From NCBI GenBank assembly GCA_947184155.2, contig CAMXCT020002657.1, positions 445,001 through 509,000 on the forward strand: a stretch of 64,000 bases of DNA, written 5' to 3'. Shown piece after piece: positions 63,389-64,000 of the stretch. The position numbers were made by a program, and so were the translations under genes. Each line of letters begins with the position of its first letter. Positions within the stretch are counted from its first letter, which is position 1. This DNA comes from Cladocopium goreaui. Lineage: Eukaryota > Sar > Dinophyceae > Suessiales > Symbiodiniaceae. The notes beneath the pieces are model-generated. The model ran no database searches. It had not been told where the DNA came from and worked only from the letters and a program-made list of their open reading frames with translations.

Positions 63389-64000
63389 GTGAGTGTACAC
63401 TTCTTTAATTGAAGATAACACAGCATGAGAAGCCGTGTACAGTTTTTCTGTGCGTTCAACTTATTTCACACAGATGGCATATACTCTTTTAGATAGAGAT
63501 AATGCCACAAGTGTCTGAACTTCAATTTAATGTAAAATAGAGACTCTTGTAAATAGAGATACTATATACATTTATCTCCATGAATCATCCGGCGAGCAGA
63601 CCACTCCGAATGGAGCGAACTTCAAAAATTTACCAACTTCGATTTCAGTCCATTGTTTGCTTGAATGAGCAACTTTGGAGATCCGCTATTTCCGTTTATT
63701 TCGTGATTTGGTCAATTGTTTTCGTATGACCTGAATTTCTGAATCTTGCGAACCCGAACTTTTCAATTCGAACTTTCACCGGTAGAGCGAGGCATTTTGC
63801 CTGTGGAGAGACCGTGCGCGAAGCACCATTGGTCACTACTGGAAAAATTAGCGAATCCGCTGTTCTTTTTCGACATGTCCTTAGGACATTCGCTGCTTTC
63901 ACGTGTTTTTCAATTCGAAGCCACTGCGTAACTCCGGTTTCTTTTGCTATTTGCCATTGTGTAGAGAAGTCAGGAAGATACTCTTAATACCAATTGGGTA
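63389..64000. other. 3' flank of ORF3
   Basis: No ORF is supported. AAATAGAGA appears twice near 63,536 and 63,554, and a small hairpin ATGTCC-TTA-GGACAT lies near 63,875. This may be the 3' UTR or the start of a 3' LTR, but I found no matching 5' copy within the window. Confidence 0.35.

Noticed and set aside
63868-63890. Hairpin ATGTCC-TTA-GGACAT as a terminator or regulatory site
   Set aside because: It is short, isolated and without a T-run or known eukaryotic role; such palindromes are expected by chance.
63389-64000. 3' LTR of the retroelement
   Set aside because: No stretch here matches the region upstream of 48,725 by eye, so I cannot claim an LTR within the window.

Overview
The window looks like nuclear DNA of a dinoflagellate, most likely a Symbiodiniaceae-type genome. 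This is inferred from four things. Host exons are small, lie on the plus strand, and have introns with GC as well as GT donors. Many short inverted-repeat elements sit in or near introns, and satellite arrays are abundant. Two very large fold-back structures are present. There is also a huge Ty1/copia-type retroelement whose Gag is rich in Lys-Gly repeats. I see no bacterial-style operons, tRNA, rRNA or CRISPR.

Layout. 1-2.1 kb: fragments of an intron-bearing gene and two short elements. 2.1-3.6 kb: a 16-bp satellite and a ~400-bp tandem repeat. 3,622-14,651: an 11-kb fold-back element with ~3.6-kb inverted arms, flanked by AATT. It is inserted into the ~400-bp repeat, and the uninterrupted target sequence survives 0.4 kb upstream. 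Its spacer holds exon-like pieces of one gene. 14.65-16.4 kb: 300-bp and 7-bp tandem repeats. 16.8-33.0 kb: a head-to-tail run of intron-rich host genes: an unidentified gene, an Arg/Ser-rich (SR-like) gene, a complete 14-exon DUF1848-family gene, and a Pro-rich gene. These are peppered with three families of short inverted-repeat elements. 33-39 kb: unassigned exon-like pieces. 39,013-46,300: a 7.3-kb near-perfect palindrome with a decayed Lys/Ala-rich gene in each arm. 46.3-48.7 kb: low-complexity and direct repeats.

48.7-63.4 kb is the most interesting part. A copia-type element has a 2,974-codon gag-pol ORF with protease, HHCC/DDE integrase, a methyltransferase-like region, reverse transcriptase and RNase H. 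A single UGA followed by CUA (a known readthrough context) separates it, in the same frame, from a second ORF. That ORF encodes a complete-looking Tpt1/KptA-type NAD-dependent RNA 2'-phosphotransferase domain with all four Arg-His-Arg-Arg signature positions. A third, overlapping 1,157-codon ORF ends in a domain resembling endonuclease/exonuclease/phosphatase (EEP) enzymes. A retroelement carrying an RNA-end-processing or ADP-ribosyl-transfer enzyme plus an EEP-like protein is, as far as I know, undescribed.

The functional assignments come from motifs read by eye. No database search was run.
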